DNA from: Solanum dulcamara
Lineage: Eukaryota > Streptophyta > Magnoliopsida > Solanales > Solanaceae
Reading direction: 5' to 3'
Assembly (NCBI RefSeq): GCF_947179165.1
Contig: NC_077242.1
Location: 186,001-250,000, forward strand
Length of the DNA stretch: 64,000 bases
Part shown: positions 45,791-59,000 of the stretch, one piece after another
How positions within the stretch are numbered: position 1 is the stretch's first letter
Layout: every line of letters starts with the position of its first letter
The notes under the pieces: model-generated
Told to the model about the DNA's origin: nothing
What the model saw: the letters and a program-made list of their open reading frames with translations, nothing else
Database searches by the model: none
Program-made: the position numbers and the translations under genes

Positions 45791-48683
45791 TATCAATCGA
45801 TTCGAACCTTTTTTTAGCTTCACTCAAGTTTCGTAAAGATTATAAACAAAATCACACAAATTTATGTCCATAGAAAATAATAATAAGCCCTACGCATGAG
45901 GATTCATTTTTCTTTTCGATTTGATTCTCTTAACCAAGTCGTTGTTTATGAGTCGCATGCTCATTCATTCTACGTAACATGTATCTTTGCTCTACACTAG
46001 CTTAATAACTATTCAAATCATTTAACATTTCTTCTATAAATATTGGGGGGGGGGGGAGGGGGGGAGAACCTAATTCAAAGTGATTTATGACACATAAAAA
46101 GAAGTGAAAAAGAAGCAAAACTCTAAAAATGGTATGAAAATAGTTGTGCATATGATAATGGAATCTTCATTACCTTTTCTTTTCAAGTCTGAAAAGAAGT
46201 AACTTTTGAGAAAGTGCTTGTTGATTTTAATGTAGTAATAAAAAGTCATATTTGTTACTTAGCAATATAGTGAATAGTCATTCTCTTTGAGTAAAAAGAT
46301 GTCTGACAATTACTGCTATTCAGTTGGAAAAAATAAATTGTCTATTGTGTAACTATCAATGAATTAATTAAAAGTTAGTACTCATTTTCAATGTTGTAGC
46401 ATTTATGTTTGAGAGCATTGAGAATATGGTATTTACTAGATTCATTTAGTAATAGCCTTAGAATAAGAAAATTGTTTTCTTTTCCTACTTATTTACAATG
46501 AATTTGTAAAAAAGAAAATAAAATAGGCATATCGTTCAAGTATTAGACACATGACGCATTTTAATTGGAGCTGCCACATGTTCGATATAATAAACTTTTA
46601 TTGTTTCCTCTAAAACTAGAAAGAAAGAAAGAAGAAGAAGAAAACGGCACCTTAATTCATTCTCACATTCTGCAGATTTATTTATTTATTGAATTGTAAT
46701 TTGCAATTTGGGTTATTTCTTGAAGATCTTAAGATTTAATATATTTTTTTTTAAAAAAAAAGATTCAATATATCCACTATGTAAAAAATGTGATCACGTG
46801 AGCAATGATATAGATCTTAGCAAAATGCATGGCACATGACATTGATCTATTAAAATTGGTAGTCACATGAGAACATGACATGATTGGATTTTGTAATTTA
46901 TATAACTAATTAAAATCCCACATTACCAATCATGGACAAATATTGGTTTTATCCTAAATAAGGAAAATTTAATAAACAAAAACAAGATCCCATAAATGTT
47001 GTGACTAGAATAGTAAATATTATTTTATTTTTTAATCAAAAATCTCAAATTTAAATTTTAAATATAAAATAGTCTTTGATACTAAAGAACGTCTTGCGCC
47101 AAAATAAGACTTTCTATTACGTATTCAAATTAAACGAATTTTCAAAGAGTTAATAATTATTATATTATATCATATGCTACCAATGCCACCAACTATATAT
47201 ATGTGACTTTCAAGAACGTGCCCCATGTTCCTCCCATAACCCATCCACCTCCATTTTATTTTTCTTTTGGAATATTTGAGCATTTTATTTTTGTCTTTTT
47301 TGGGATAAAATTAAGTTCCAAATTATTTGTCTTCCATTGTTTCTAAGTTGAATAAAACATATAATAATTCATAGAAAATTTCTTAACTTTATTATGCAAA
47401 AAGAATATATCTATGAAGAATATAATGATGGTATATGTTTATATATAGTTTGCTAGATTTCATTTGAACTTATTGTTACAAAACTTAGCATTATGGTATT
47501 TTACGTATGAAATCAATGCGAACAAAATTATATAATGCCATGGAGTAATATAATAATAAGAACCATTTTTGTAATACGAGTGCAAAAAGTGTTCTTTAAA
47601 AATCGCAATGAGATTTAAAAAATTGCACGTTAAAGCTCAAGTAGATATAATACGAAGATTAATTTAGATCAGAATTATAATGTACATTATGTAAATTCAT
47701 CAATTCAATGTTATTGAAATACTTAACCCCCCCCCCACCACCACTTATTTTTGTGAGATATAAATATAAGGGAAATTTACATAAATGTACAACATTAAGA
47801 AAATATTTACTATTTATAGCAATAATATTTTTTTTCAGTGAACACTTATAATACAATTATAATACAACTTTAATACATATTAGCGAAAATAATTTATAAA
47901 ACTCATATAATACAAGTTTTATACATGGATACTTAATTTATCACATACTTTAATACACTTATAATACATTGTGTCAATTTCTTACCAAACAAACAAGTAT
48001 AATATATTTTAAAATACTTATAATACATTTATATTGCATGCATAATTCACTTTTAATACATAGTAAATATATTATAATAATATTATATATTGCTATAAAT
48101 GATAATAAATAAAAAGTATCGCTAAAATCAATAATTATTTATTAAAAAGTGGTTTTTCTAGTAATATTTCCTAAATATATAAAGTGAAATGACACCTTGA
48201 TGTATGGGCTTTCTGGTCTTAGCCCACTCGTGTGAGCAAGATTATGACACTACAAAAAGTTGATTGGATAGTAGGTGGGCCATGCTGTAAGCCCACAAAA
48301 TAATTTAACCATATTCTCCATTTTGGAACTAGTGAAAAAGTTGGATAATAATTACTGTTAGATACATTTAAGTTATATATAATGATTTTTTAATACTATT
48401 TACTCTTTTAATTTTGTATAGTTAGGCTATAATCATTCAAAAATGGTCTTAAGATAATATGATATGTTCCGTTTAAGTCATGTCTATATAATTTTTTGGA
48501 AAAATCTTATATCATTAAGAATATTTAGTATTCCTTATATGTAACATTTTTTATTTATTTTTAACTATCAATACAACATACAAAAGGCTAGCTCTAGGAT
48601 ATTCAAAATGCACCCTAAAATTCAAGGTTTGATTTTTAATGACTGTATTATTTCTGTATTTTATTTTTCGAACCCTTGATTGT

Positions 48684-48858
48684 AATGGCGGGAGCTAGGA
48701 ATTTAGTGAATATTGTGCAAATTTTTTTCTCAATTATGTTAAGAATGTATAAAATTAGATATGCACTCATAATAATTAACATTTAATTATATACCACATT
48801 ATTTTCCGATAAAGAATGTGCACGAGACCATCCTTTGCCTTAAGTAGCTCCGTCCATG
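48684..48858. mobile_element. MITE-like remnant with GGAGCTAG / TAGCTCCGTCC ends
   Basis: GGCGGGAGCTAGGAATTTAG on the left and TTAAGTAGCTCCGTCCATGC on the right are imperfect inverted repeats, a pattern seen in a common Solanaceae repeat. The middle is AT-rich and non-coding. Confidence 0.4.
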
Positions 48859-49589
48859 CCTGAGTAAAAATTATGAATCCATCATTGATTATAATAAATC
48901 AAAATACTTTTAGCATGGTGTGTGTATGAATACCGGCCAGTAAATATTATAGGTCACATGCATATATAATCATAAAAAATCTCTTAAATAAAAACAAGAT
49001 AATCAAGCTTAATAATTTTGTGATTGCATGTCATAATCATCAAAGTAAATATTTGAGATTAACAGCATTCATTGAATAAGCAACTGAATTTCAGCAATCT
49101 TTTGTCTATATCATGTTTTTTTTTTTCTATTAGCTAAATGCCACACCAAAATGATATTGACCCATTTAACTTTTGCAATTTGTCGATAGTACGTGTTAGC
49201 TTTATTTTGATCACCACATTAATCTATTATAATTAATTGATAAATCAAAGATTAGACTTGTCTAATCAAGGTCACTTTTAAATGTCAAATCATTGTCTCC
49301 AAATTGCAATTCTCTTGTCATTATCTTTCCTTAATTTCGGGCTTAGTTGGCTAATATTATAAGTTATAACAAACACATAAATGGGTCTAAATGTGGAGTG
49401 TGACCTCTTCCATTAGAGTTTAATTGTGGAGTGTGACCTCCTCCATTAGAGTTTAATTAGTTTATTAAGCTCCTAACCTTTACCTAGAGACCTAACTACT
49501 AATATTTAATTGTGATGATGATATTTTGATGAGTCAAAGTTTGTGTGCCACACACAACAAAAAAGAAAAAAGAAAAGGAAAAGAAAAAA

Positions 49590-49800
49590 GGCGTGAAACA
49601 CTGAAGTGAATTGAGATTCATAAGATTTTAGGTTCAAATATCAGTAAAGACAAAAATTACTAGATGATTTTTTCATCTATCTTAGATTTGGTGGCAGAGT
49701 TATTCATATTGTTGTTACTTGTTAGTAAAGGTGACAGACATTTCATAAAATTTACTAAGATATGCATGCATAAGCTGACCCAAATATCCATTATAAGAAA
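49590..49800 (+). mobile_element. degenerate TS-type SINE
   Basis: From a TTTTAGGTTCAAATATCAGT B-box-like word through GACAAAAATTACTAGATGAT, TTTTCATCTATCTTAGATTT and GGTGGCAGAGTTATTCATAT the order follows the TS SINE consensus I remember. The short reading frame at 49664-49897 overlaps it and is not a gene. Confidence 0.55.
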
Positions 49801-51059
49801 CAAAAACCAGATGTCACAAAGGTATTTGGCTCACATTGACCAAGGGCATACTGAAAATGATTATGGAGTACTCCTTTTGATCAAAGTTGCTAAATAGAAA
49901 TCATAAGTGAAGTTGAAAGCAAAAGTCCATCCAGTCTTTTTAAAATTTCTCATTACCAAAAAGATAATACATTAAATTTACCATTAACTACTATATTTAT
50001 AAATTTTATAGTAACAGAAATAAAATAACCTATCCAGAAAGAATTCAAAACTTCTACACCTAGCAGATAAAGATTGAGGTTTCAATTAGATCGACATGAG
50101 AGTCTAATTACATTGTTTGAATCCAAATTATAAATATTTGAAAGAAGCTATATTCCTTGACATGTTTTCGCCGCTCCTTTTGTCGTCAACTCGACTTGAG
50201 AGGGTATCTCATTAAAACGATGCGAACTAGGCCGAGTATTGATTTGCAAAATGCTAAGCCCAACTACGGCGTGGACTCTAATTGAAAATTTCCACACACA
50301 ATGATAGAAATTTCTAATGCGATTCATGTCAATTTAAATTGATTTTTACGTTGAAGTCACCGCAATTGGAACGTTAGGTACGCATTGAAAGAATCATGCT
50401 TTATATCAGAAGTCTTTAAAAAGATTGGAGTATTTCAAATATGTGCGTCAGAGAGAAAATTTCCTAATATTTGCAGAACAATTTGGTGATTATATTTTCT
50501 TATCATCAAAATATCCCAAAAGTTATGTAAACTTATTAGTATAGGGATAAGTTCGATTGATAAAGAGCAAAACGTGCAATTCTATGTAGCGAATCCGTTT
50601 GCTACTCTGCTTACGAGCTGGATAGGACAATTTGTCCCCAAACTTTGATTTAAAGCTCGAACATGAATTTAAACGCAAAAAGAACAAATTATTACTTATA
50701 TTTGAATAAAGATAAAACTCTTTAGTAATATTTCTGTCTTGCAAAACTTTCCCAACAAAAAAATAATTAAGAGGTTTACGAGATTTCTTTTTTCTCCACC
50801 TTGACAATCATCAAGAACAATTGAGGATTCTTGTATATAAATTGTTAGTCATACAATACAATCTATAGAAAACGAGTAGTGAGCCTAGCACAAATCTGGT
50901 GAGGCTTCAAAGGAGAAACTGAACTAAATTTGTCAAAATTGTCCACCATTGCTTCACAATATAGGTCTACAACTACAGAATGTGTGCTAATAAACAATCG
51001 TATAGAAACATATAAAGCGTAAAAGCTACAGAAATTTGACACAGATGTGTTACAAGCCT

Positions 51060-54000
51060 TCATCTGCCAAAGCATTTCAACACTGAAGAAATCATAGAAG
51101 ACGACAGAAATTTTAAGCCAGCAGAGCCACCGGGAAAGTAAGATATTGCGTAGTATGCTAATGCCATAACCTAAAATGACAGGGAAGTGTCAACTTTAAG
51201 ATATAAATAACGATAATTGCTTTTAACTTAGCTGAAAACTGGAAGTAAGAAACACTAAACAGGAACAAGAATAAATCATGTGACAGACAAAGTGAAAGAA
51301 GAAATGGAAACAACAAAGGAAGAAAAAGAACACTGAAAGCGCAAGTACCTGAAGCACAGAGAAGAGCACCGAAAGGATATAGCTATGAAGTGCCATGGAA
51401 ACGTAGAGTGTGCCAATCATGCTACCCATGAATCCTAGTGTAAAAGGAAGCCTCTGGTACAAATGATGGGGCAAAGAAGGATTTAGAGGACAACAAGCAC
51501 TAGACACAGAGCACCATAGACAACTAATAAAGGGAACAAGAAATACCTCCATTGAGAACATATGAGCAAACTGAGTCTTTGGGCCCTTGAGTGCGAAGAA
51601 TGACCCAATGATAAAGGAGCATCCAAGAGTAAAGCAAATGGCAAATTTCTGAGGCACCAATACTATCACTGGAAGGAATAACGTGAATGCCATGAAAATG
51701 AAGAAGACTCCGGTCGCCATGAATAGACCAAAATACATGAGGGCTTTCCCAGAAGGAATGTTGCTAGTGGCGGACTGCAAGTTCCCTGGAATGTCCCTCA
51801 CTCCTTTAGAAACCCTGAATAAGGATCAACAAACCACTATTCTCTTATCAACACATTACTCAAAGAACTCAAAATGTCAACTCATTCGAAAAAGCAGGGA
51901 AGAAATACAACTGCCGCATAACATTTCACTGTATGTCCACAGCCTCTGTCCAATCGGTGAATTTCATTTGTCTGAAATAAGTTAAACTACAAACGATGCT
52001 AAATATGGGTATCACAATACAACAAGGAATGAAGAAACAAGATTGGAAGTCTACCAAGCAACCATAGAGCACTCCTCTGATAAGACCCAACCAGCTAAAG
52101 ACTCCAAGCTGTGCAGGAAGAGAATTCTTTCTCCTGTGATAAGACCCAACCAGCTAACCACATTGTTTTGTGTTTTCAATACCTATAGTGTCATCTTACT
52201 TTGTTACAGAAGAACTACGTTTCACAACATGGACAACGATTATGATAATTAGTTACGACAAAAGACTCCAACCTGCACCAAAAGATGATTCTTTCTCCAG
52301 TGATAGGTACTAGTCAGCTAACTACAGATCTCTGTGGGTACCTCTATGTTATCTCACTCTTGCCATTCACTATGCAATTTGGAGTGAAACTGGGAATTCT
52401 GCTGTTTGTAAATCAGCTCTCTGTTTCATAAAACTCTTTTTGTTTTTAAGAAATCAGATTCAGTCTCATAAGGCTCATAACACGCACAAATTTACGATCT
52501 CCCAGCAAATGGCTCCATCAACATGAAATATTAATCAGCTTAAAGGTTCTGTTTTGCATGGGATTAAATTCAATTGGCTCTCGCTTTCTCTCCTTATCCT
52601 CGGCAGACCCAGAAGTAGGCCAAGCACTATCCTGAATGATGGATCCCGCCAACTTTAAGCTGAATTTACAACTTTACGATATAATTTGTAGGAAGGAGAA
52701 ATTTCTAGAGGAAAGGACTACCCACACAATTATCATTTGGACATCTAAATGATAATTTCTATATCAATACTCAGGTCTTGGTACTCTGAGAGCCCAGAAA
52801 TTCCAAAAGCACATCAAAACAAACTAAAGTATTCGCTTGCACACCTTTATGTTTTTATCATTGCTAAACACTATCAGACCATCCATCAACAATGGGAATC
52901 AGTGTCATATAAGTTATAACATTAATTTCTATATCAATACTCAGGTCTAGGCTCATCTCCGGACATAAGAATCAAGAAAAGTTTGTACCTTGCTCGTGCA
53001 ACTCACTATTTAGCTATGTTGCTCGGACTCTTCAAAAATGTCAATGGGTGCGTGTCGGATTATCCAAAAGTAGTGTATTTTTGGAGAATCTGACACGGGT
53101 GCAGTATCAAAAGTGAAGAGTCCGTGCAACTTAGCTATTTAGCAACGTTGGCAAAACAATACCTTGTTTAGCTGCTAGTTTAGTCTTTCTTAGTTAGGTA
53201 CTGAGGTTAGATTTAGTACTAGCCATTACGTTAAAAAATAACTCTTTTCGATCCTTTTCTGGGAAGTGAGCAACAAATATAATTCTATAGTTTCAAACGT
53301 CTAATTTTTCCGGTCTAACTTGTCAAACACTATTGAGAAAAATCCATGAAGCAATGCCTCTTTCGAACAACCTATCTTTCGGAGTTATCATCTCAAAAGA
53401 TACAGAAATGTTGCGAAGACTCATAGTCAAGGTCAAGGATCAGATACTAAACATTAAACATCGTGATAGAGTGCAGAACAACAAAATAAAATATGAGAAA
53501 GACTATTTTAGGAGGAGTCCAATTAGAGTTTTATATCTAATGTTTTGTATACCTGTTGGTATCATGGAATTACTCTTCTACAAGTGGACTAAGTAGCATT
53601 GACCAACAACAACAATTATGCCTCAGTCTCAAACAAGTTGGGTCAGTTATATGAATCCTCATTGCTTATTTAAACTCAACTCATATCACCATCACACCAA
53701 ACCACATAAATTCTTCATCTAACTATTGTTTTTGTTAGTCATTATAAGGCTTATTTGTTGAATTCATCACTATCTCGGACTCTGATCCAACAGATTATAA
53801 ATTGTGTTTGACTAGGTGGATACAAGTAATTAGCAAAAAAAATCTCATGAAAACAAAGAGGAGTTAGATAACGTTAAGAGGTTTCACTGGCTGACATAAT
53901 GGGAATATGGCCTTCGACACACCTGATGAACTAAATTTTGGAGTTGGTTAGATCCAATGACCATTTTCATAATCTATAAAGCATCTCAATAGGTTTGTCG

Positions 54001-54439
54001 CATCAACTACCAAATCCAAATTATATTGTCGATTTCAGAACATTTTCAACAGGATCAGTGAGAATTACGAGTACTACAGAACGTTTCGGCTACAGGTACC
54101 CGTTATCAGCTTTCATCCTCAGCTCGAGAGCCAAAATTGGAGTAGTATTAGTGAATTAACTATCATTTTCTTCATAGGAAGAATTACAGAGAAAAATGAA
54201 ATTGCACGATGAGGAACTTACACGTTAAAAGTGCCAGAAACGGTGTCGTTAGCGGAACGAACAGCGGATTCGAGATCGAAGCTGCCTATGAACGCAGTGC
54301 TGGAGCTCTCTTCCGATGATTTTGCGGATGCATACGAATTCCAATCAGCCAGTAAAGAAGGAGTTGAAGAAGAAGCTTGATGTTGCTCAACATAACGATC
54401 ATCGCCGACGCCGCTGCCCGCTGAAAACCACTTCTGCAT
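51060..54439 (-). CDS. SFT2-like vesicle transport membrane protein
   Basis: Four exons on the minus strand: 54222-54439, 51547-51814, 51349-51453, 51060-51170; 233 aa, all GT-AG. Starts MQKWFSAGSGVGDDRYVEQH. The N-terminal third is hydrophilic and Ser-rich; then SKGVRDIPGNLQSATSNIPS leads into four hydrophobic segments: FGLFMATGVFFIFMAFTLFL, PQKFAICFTLGCSFIIGSFF, PFTLGFMGSMIGTLYVSMAL and ILSVLFSVLQVMALAYYAIS, followed by YFPGG and SSVLKCFGR at the C-terminus. This is the SFT2/GOT1-type fold; in yeast Sft2 assists fusion of endosome-derived vesicles with the late Golgi. Reading past exon 2 or exon 3 enters introns, so the apparent 192-codon frame at 51223-51801 has artificial ends. The 2.4 kb first intron contains a foldback repeat and a SINE tail. 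The 5' start sits about 1.6 kb from, and divergent to, the HSP90 start. Confidence 0.92.
52075..52330. repeat. diverged direct repeats in SFT2 intron 1
   Basis: The block AGACTCCAAGCTGTGCAGGA ... TTCTTTCTCCTGTGATAAGA ... CAGCTAAC (about 52098-52160) recurs in diverged form (AGACTCCAACCTGCACC ... TTCTTTCTCCAGTGATAGG ... CAGCTAAC) at about 52264-52322; TGATAAGACCCAACCAGCTA itself is present twice (52078 and 52137). Nearby, TTTCTATATCAATACTCAGG occurs at 52756 and 52926. Confidence 0.6.
53012..53136. mobile_element. small foldback repeat in SFT2 intron 1
   Basis: AGCTATGTTGCTCGGACTCT at the left end and its inverted match AGAGTCCGTGCAACTTAGCT at the right end form a hairpin of about 125 bp; inner arms GGGTGCGTGTCGGATT and AATCTGACACGGGTGC also pair. 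A fragment of the same family occurs at 31382-31482. Confidence 0.75.
53606..53670 (-). mobile_element. SINE tail, reverse orientation, in SFT2 intron 1
   Basis: CAACAACAACAATTATGCCT, CAGTCTCAAACAAGTTGGGT and CAGTTATATGAATCCTCATT follow in order; read on the minus strand this is the end of a SINE with a TTG-repeat tail, a pattern shared by Solanaceae and Au-type SINEs. Confidence 0.6.
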
Positions 54440-55933
54440 TGTGAATCTCTGTCCGGCGAGTCGACTACTGCCGCAGTGTTGTAGTAAATGAGGAATATGT
54501 AGAAATATAAATCGGATCCAAACGGAGCCCCGCCGGAGACACAATTGCTTGTTACTTTTCCACCTACCGCCAACTCATATTCCCGTTGCAACTTCAATAT
54601 TCTCCGGTTTCCAGTTCCTTATTTATTTTTTCTAATTTTCAACCTTGGTCCTTAAGCAATATATCAGTGTCTTGTTATTATCCTATGTAAACTTTTCACT
54701 TTTTCATTTATTTTTTTAAATCCACAGTAGATGTGGAAATTGATCAATTCGACCCTATATAGTTTAACATGGTATTTTACCTATAGTAATTCTTTCCAAT
54801 TATATTTTATTTCTTCCGCTTATTCTTTCTGCTTATTTTTATAATTCGTCAATCTTATTTAGTTTCTGTCCTCAAACCCATTACTTGAAGTTTCGAGATG
54901 ACGGGTTGACTTACCTACTGGTGGATTATAGTAGGTGTCATTATGACATAAGAAATTGGATCGTGACATATATATTATTGTATATCAAACATATATTATT
55001 GTATACTAGATTGTGTTTTGAGCTAAGAAATTGTAATGTAAGTTTGGGTTATATTTTTACAATGTAAATTAGGTAATTGTATATTTATGAATTTTCCTCC
55101 AAAATATCTCTATTTTCTCATATCAATTACTGATATAAATGGTATTTAGTTAAGTTTGTAATCTAAACATGTTGACTTATAAACACTTTTTAACTCTTAT
55201 ATATATGCATGTGCGCTTTTGTTTAACACTATTAAATTATCAATATGATGAGTTGTGGTGCAGTGATGGAAATGTTTCACCATTAATTAGATGTTTTTTA
55301 TTTGAGTACTGAGTATGAAGAAAATCTTGTTGAAAACTCCACCCTCAAATGAATCCTGCGATGTGTGATCTAAATTCAGTTAAGGCTCCAATACAAACTC
55401 CGAACATCAAATAAAAAGCAAAAAAGAAAACTAAATTAAAGTACTTATACATAAAGTGCTTATAAGTTAAAATAAGCTCAAATCTTCACGTAAGTTTCTC
55501 ATTTCTAATATATAACCTTCATCATATAAACACTTGTTGATTTTACTTTGTATTTTACTATTTTTCATCATCACATAAGTTGGCATTAAGTGTGGAAGGG
55601 CTTTAAGAAAATATATATACAAAAGTTGCATATCTAACTCTTCATCCTATTATCAAAGATAAGATAAAAACATCCTCAATTAAATATTTCGACTTTAAAA
55701 TTTTAAAAATCAAACTAATTTTAGTAAAAAAAAATTCTATTTGTTACGAATCCATATTTTAATAAAATAGAAAAATAATGTCAAAACTAAAATAAAAAAT
55801 CGAAAAGAAGAATATATAATTGCCCAAATTGGGTTATGTTGGATAAGAAAATGCAAAGGTGTGACTAAAACTTTAAAGTACGTCCCTCCAACTCCAATTA
55901 TTAGCAAAAAAATTAAAAATAATAATACCCATA
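54440..55933. other. divergent intergenic region SFT2 / HSP90
   Basis: The first 150 bases are the GC-richer leader of the SFT2-like gene. The remainder is AT-rich with no gene or repeat I recognise. The HSP90 core promoter lies at its right end and is listed separately. Confidence 0.5.
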
Positions 55934-55979
55934 GAAGGATCTAGAAACCCTAAATAGACTGCTATATAATGTCGCTAAA
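55934..55979 (+). promoter_or_regulatory. HSP90 core promoter: HSE-like site, telo-box, TATA box
   Basis: GAAGGATCTAGAA (55934-55946) fits GAAnnTTCnnGAA with one mismatch in the middle module. AAACCCTAA (55945-55953), a telo-box common in plant growth-related promoters, overlaps it. TATATAA follows at 55973-55979, about 100 bases before the ATG, allowing a leader of about 70 bases. Function is inferred from motifs and position. Confidence 0.55.
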
Positions 55980-56077
55980 AACTTCCCATAAACCTCCTCT
56001 TGCTTTTGAGTCCCTTTGTGTTTCACTTCGCTTGATATTTTTCTTCGTAGTAGAAACAGTTCTTAGATCTACAAAAA

Positions 56078-59000
56078 ATGGCGGACACAGAGACGTTTGC
56101 TTTCCAGGCTGAGATCAATCAGCTTCTTAGTCTTATTATCAACACTTTCTACAGCAACAAGGAGATCTTTCTCCGTGAACTCATCAGCAATTCGTCCGAT
56201 GTAAGTCTACGACTGTTGAGTTTTTTTTCCTTCTGTATTCTCTTTGAAAGCCATCGTCTAGGATACTGTAGTTTCATTGCTCTTTGTGGTTTTGAAATTT
56301 GATTATTTTAGAGCAATCTGAGCTTTTTATTTTTTGTCTTCGTGGATAGCTTAATGTTATCTTCTACTGTACTGTAGAGTCATTGATCTCTGTGATTTTG
56401 AAATATGATTATTCAAGAGCAATCCGAGGATTTTTACTGTTTTCGTTGATAGCTAACTTGATCGTCTAGGATATTGTATAGCCATCGCTCTCTGTGATTT
56501 TGAAATGTGATTATTATAGAGCAGCCTGTGTTTTTTCTAAGATATTGTAGTGCCATCGCCCTCTGTGATTTTGAAATTTGATTATTTTAGAGCAGTTGAG
56601 TTTCATTTGGAGTGTTTTCTATTTGTATTGTGTTCGTGGATAGCTTAAGGTGATATAGGATACTGTAGTGCTATGGCTCTCTCTGATTTTTAATATGATT
56701 ATTTTAGAGCAGTCTGAGTTTTTTTATCTGTATTTTTCATGTATAGCTTGTTGTGATCATCTGGGATACTGTAGTTTCATAGCCCTCTGTGATTTTGAAA
56801 TTTGATTATTTTAGAGTAGTTATGTGATACAGTTCATTTATCAGTCGTATATCATTGCTTGGATTGGTGTCAGTTTAGAAGCACCTGATAGTCTTTTTAA
56901 TTCTGAAAACTGGATCATTCAGTTCCTTGCTCTGTTTTGTCATCTTAAAACTTAGCAGATAGGAGAGAGTTCCTTTCTTTTCCTTTTTATAAGTTTGTCC
57001 TGTATCTCCCTAGACTAGGTGATGTAAATTTACTTGGTTTGTGGTTTATGTCTTCAAGATCTGTAGGCTGAACATAGATATCATCAGTGTTAGTATATGG
57101 TTTTGTAGATAATTTACTGTTGGCAATCACGTATGCAGACGTTTAAATTTGACTAATTTAGAGTAGTTATATCATATCATACAGTTCATATATCAGGCAA
57201 CCTTTACATGTTTTGATGTCCATTTACATGTCAATGTTCTTAATTCTGAAAGCTGGACAATTCAATGTTCTGCTTTGTCTTCATAATATTAGCTAATAAG
57301 AGGGAGCTATATGTAATTTTCCATTTGTCCTATTTTTGTTTAGACTAGGTAGTGCAAAACTTGTTTGGTTTGTGTCTTCTAAAGCTCTAGTTTAGATGTT
57401 GTCTAAATGTTATATATACAATGAAGATGTCATGACAGTGTTAGTATGTGATTTGTAGATAATTGATTGAAGTAAATTAGCGCTAGTCAGCTTCTGAGGT
57501 TTAGTAATGAATAGCTTGTAGAGGGACTTGTTTATAACTTTTTTGTTGAAGAATTTTGTGATGGAGCTTTTGTGATTAATGTTGAGTGTTGTTAAGGTAT
57601 TTTTTGGAGCAGAATGGATATACATGATCCATACAACTGGACTGTTAACTAGTTTTGGATTGAATCTTAGTTTGCTTATTTATAGAGGCAGCTCTTAGAA
57701 CATTTCTATAGAATGGAGCAGCTCCTTAATACAGGGATCTGAATTTTGTTTGCCCGATCAACTATTAGATCGGTATGTTACTTGTTGAAGTCTTCATATC
57801 ATAGGATATGAAATGTTTGTTCTTACTTGGTAATTGTATGCCATATCTGATATTTATTTGTATTTTGGGATTATACTTTTAGGCTCTGGACAAGATCCGT
57901 TTTGAGAGTTTAACTGACAAGAGCAAGCTTGATGCTCAACCAGAGCTCTTCATCCATATTATCCCGGACAAGACCAACAATTCTCTCACTATCATTGATA
58001 GTGGTATTGGTATGACAAAGGCTGGTAAGTAGGCACATGTTGGAAGCTAGATGCTCAACCAGAGTTTTTCATCCATATTATCTGTTCTTAATGTTGCATT
58101 TCTATGCGCTGATCTTCTTTGTGTTATTTGCAGATCTGGTGAATAACCTGGGTACAATTGCAAGGTCAGGAACTAAGGAGTTTATGGAAGCTCTTGCAGC
58201 TGGTGCTGATGTTAGCATGATTGGTCAATTTGGTGTTGGTTTCTACTCTGCTTACTTGGTAGCTGAGAAGGTTGTTGTGACCTCAAAGCACAACGATGAT
58301 GAGCAATATGTCTGGGAGTCTCAAGCTGGTGGCTCTTTCACTGTTACCAGGGATACATCTGGTGAGAACCTTGGTAGGGGTACAAAAATGGTCCTTTATC
58401 TCAAGGAGGATCAGCTTGAATACCTTGAAGAACGTAGGCTCAAGGACCTGATTAAAAAGCACTCTGAGTTCATTAGCTACCCTATTTCTCTGTGGGTTGA
58501 GAAGACCATAGAGAAGGAAATTTCTGATGATGAGGAGGAAGAGGAGAAGAAAGACGAGGAAGGAAAGGTAGAGGAGGTTGATGAGGAAAAGGAGAAGGAA
58601 GAGAAGAAAAAGAAGAAGGTTAAAGAAGTTTCTAATGAGTGGTCATTGGTGAACAAGCAGAAGCCCATTTGGATGAGAAAGCCAGAGGAGATCACAAAGG
58701 AAGAGTATGCTGCTTTCTACAAGAGCTTGACTAATGATTGGGAGGAGCATCTGGCTGTGAAGCACTTCTCTGTTGAGGGACAGTTGGAGTTCAAGGCAGT
58801 TCTTTTTGTTCCAAAAAGGGCTCCTTTTGACCTTTTTGACACAAAGAAGAAGCCCAACAATATTAAGCTGTATGTTCGTCGTGTGTTTATCATGGATAAC
58901 TGTGAGGAGTTGATTCCTGAATACTTGAGCTTTGTGAAGGGTATTGTGGATTCCGAGGATCTTCCTCTCAACATCTCCAGAGAGACATTGCAGCAGAACA

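Larger units (their letters stand above)
43114..51059. other. 8 kb gene-free region
   Basis: No gene can be supported. The first 200 bases are the leader and promoter of the receptor kinase, with an AAGAAGAAG tract (43134-43150) and an ATT triplet run (43255-43270). A Stowaway-like remnant, SINE remnants and a MITE-like piece are listed separately. There is a poly-G tract at 46045-46064 and a poly-C tract at 47727-47737. Around 47830-48080 the word ATAATACA is repeated many times (TAATACATT, AATACAAGTTTT), a low-complexity AT repeat. The rest is unstructured AT-rich DNA. Confidence 0.5.

Noticed and set aside
46045..46064. Poly-G tract (and poly-C at 47727) as possible quadruplex switches
   Set aside because: Simple homopolymer runs in gene-free DNA; nothing links them to a function.
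54218..54597. Frames extending upstream of the SFT2-like start codon
   Set aside because: The ATG at 54439 begins a protein of family-like length; upstream codons are leader sequence with no similarity.
58037..58133. Upstream start codon in frame with the HSP90 third exon
   Set aside because: Lies in intron 2; the conserved N-terminus is encoded by exons 1 and 2.
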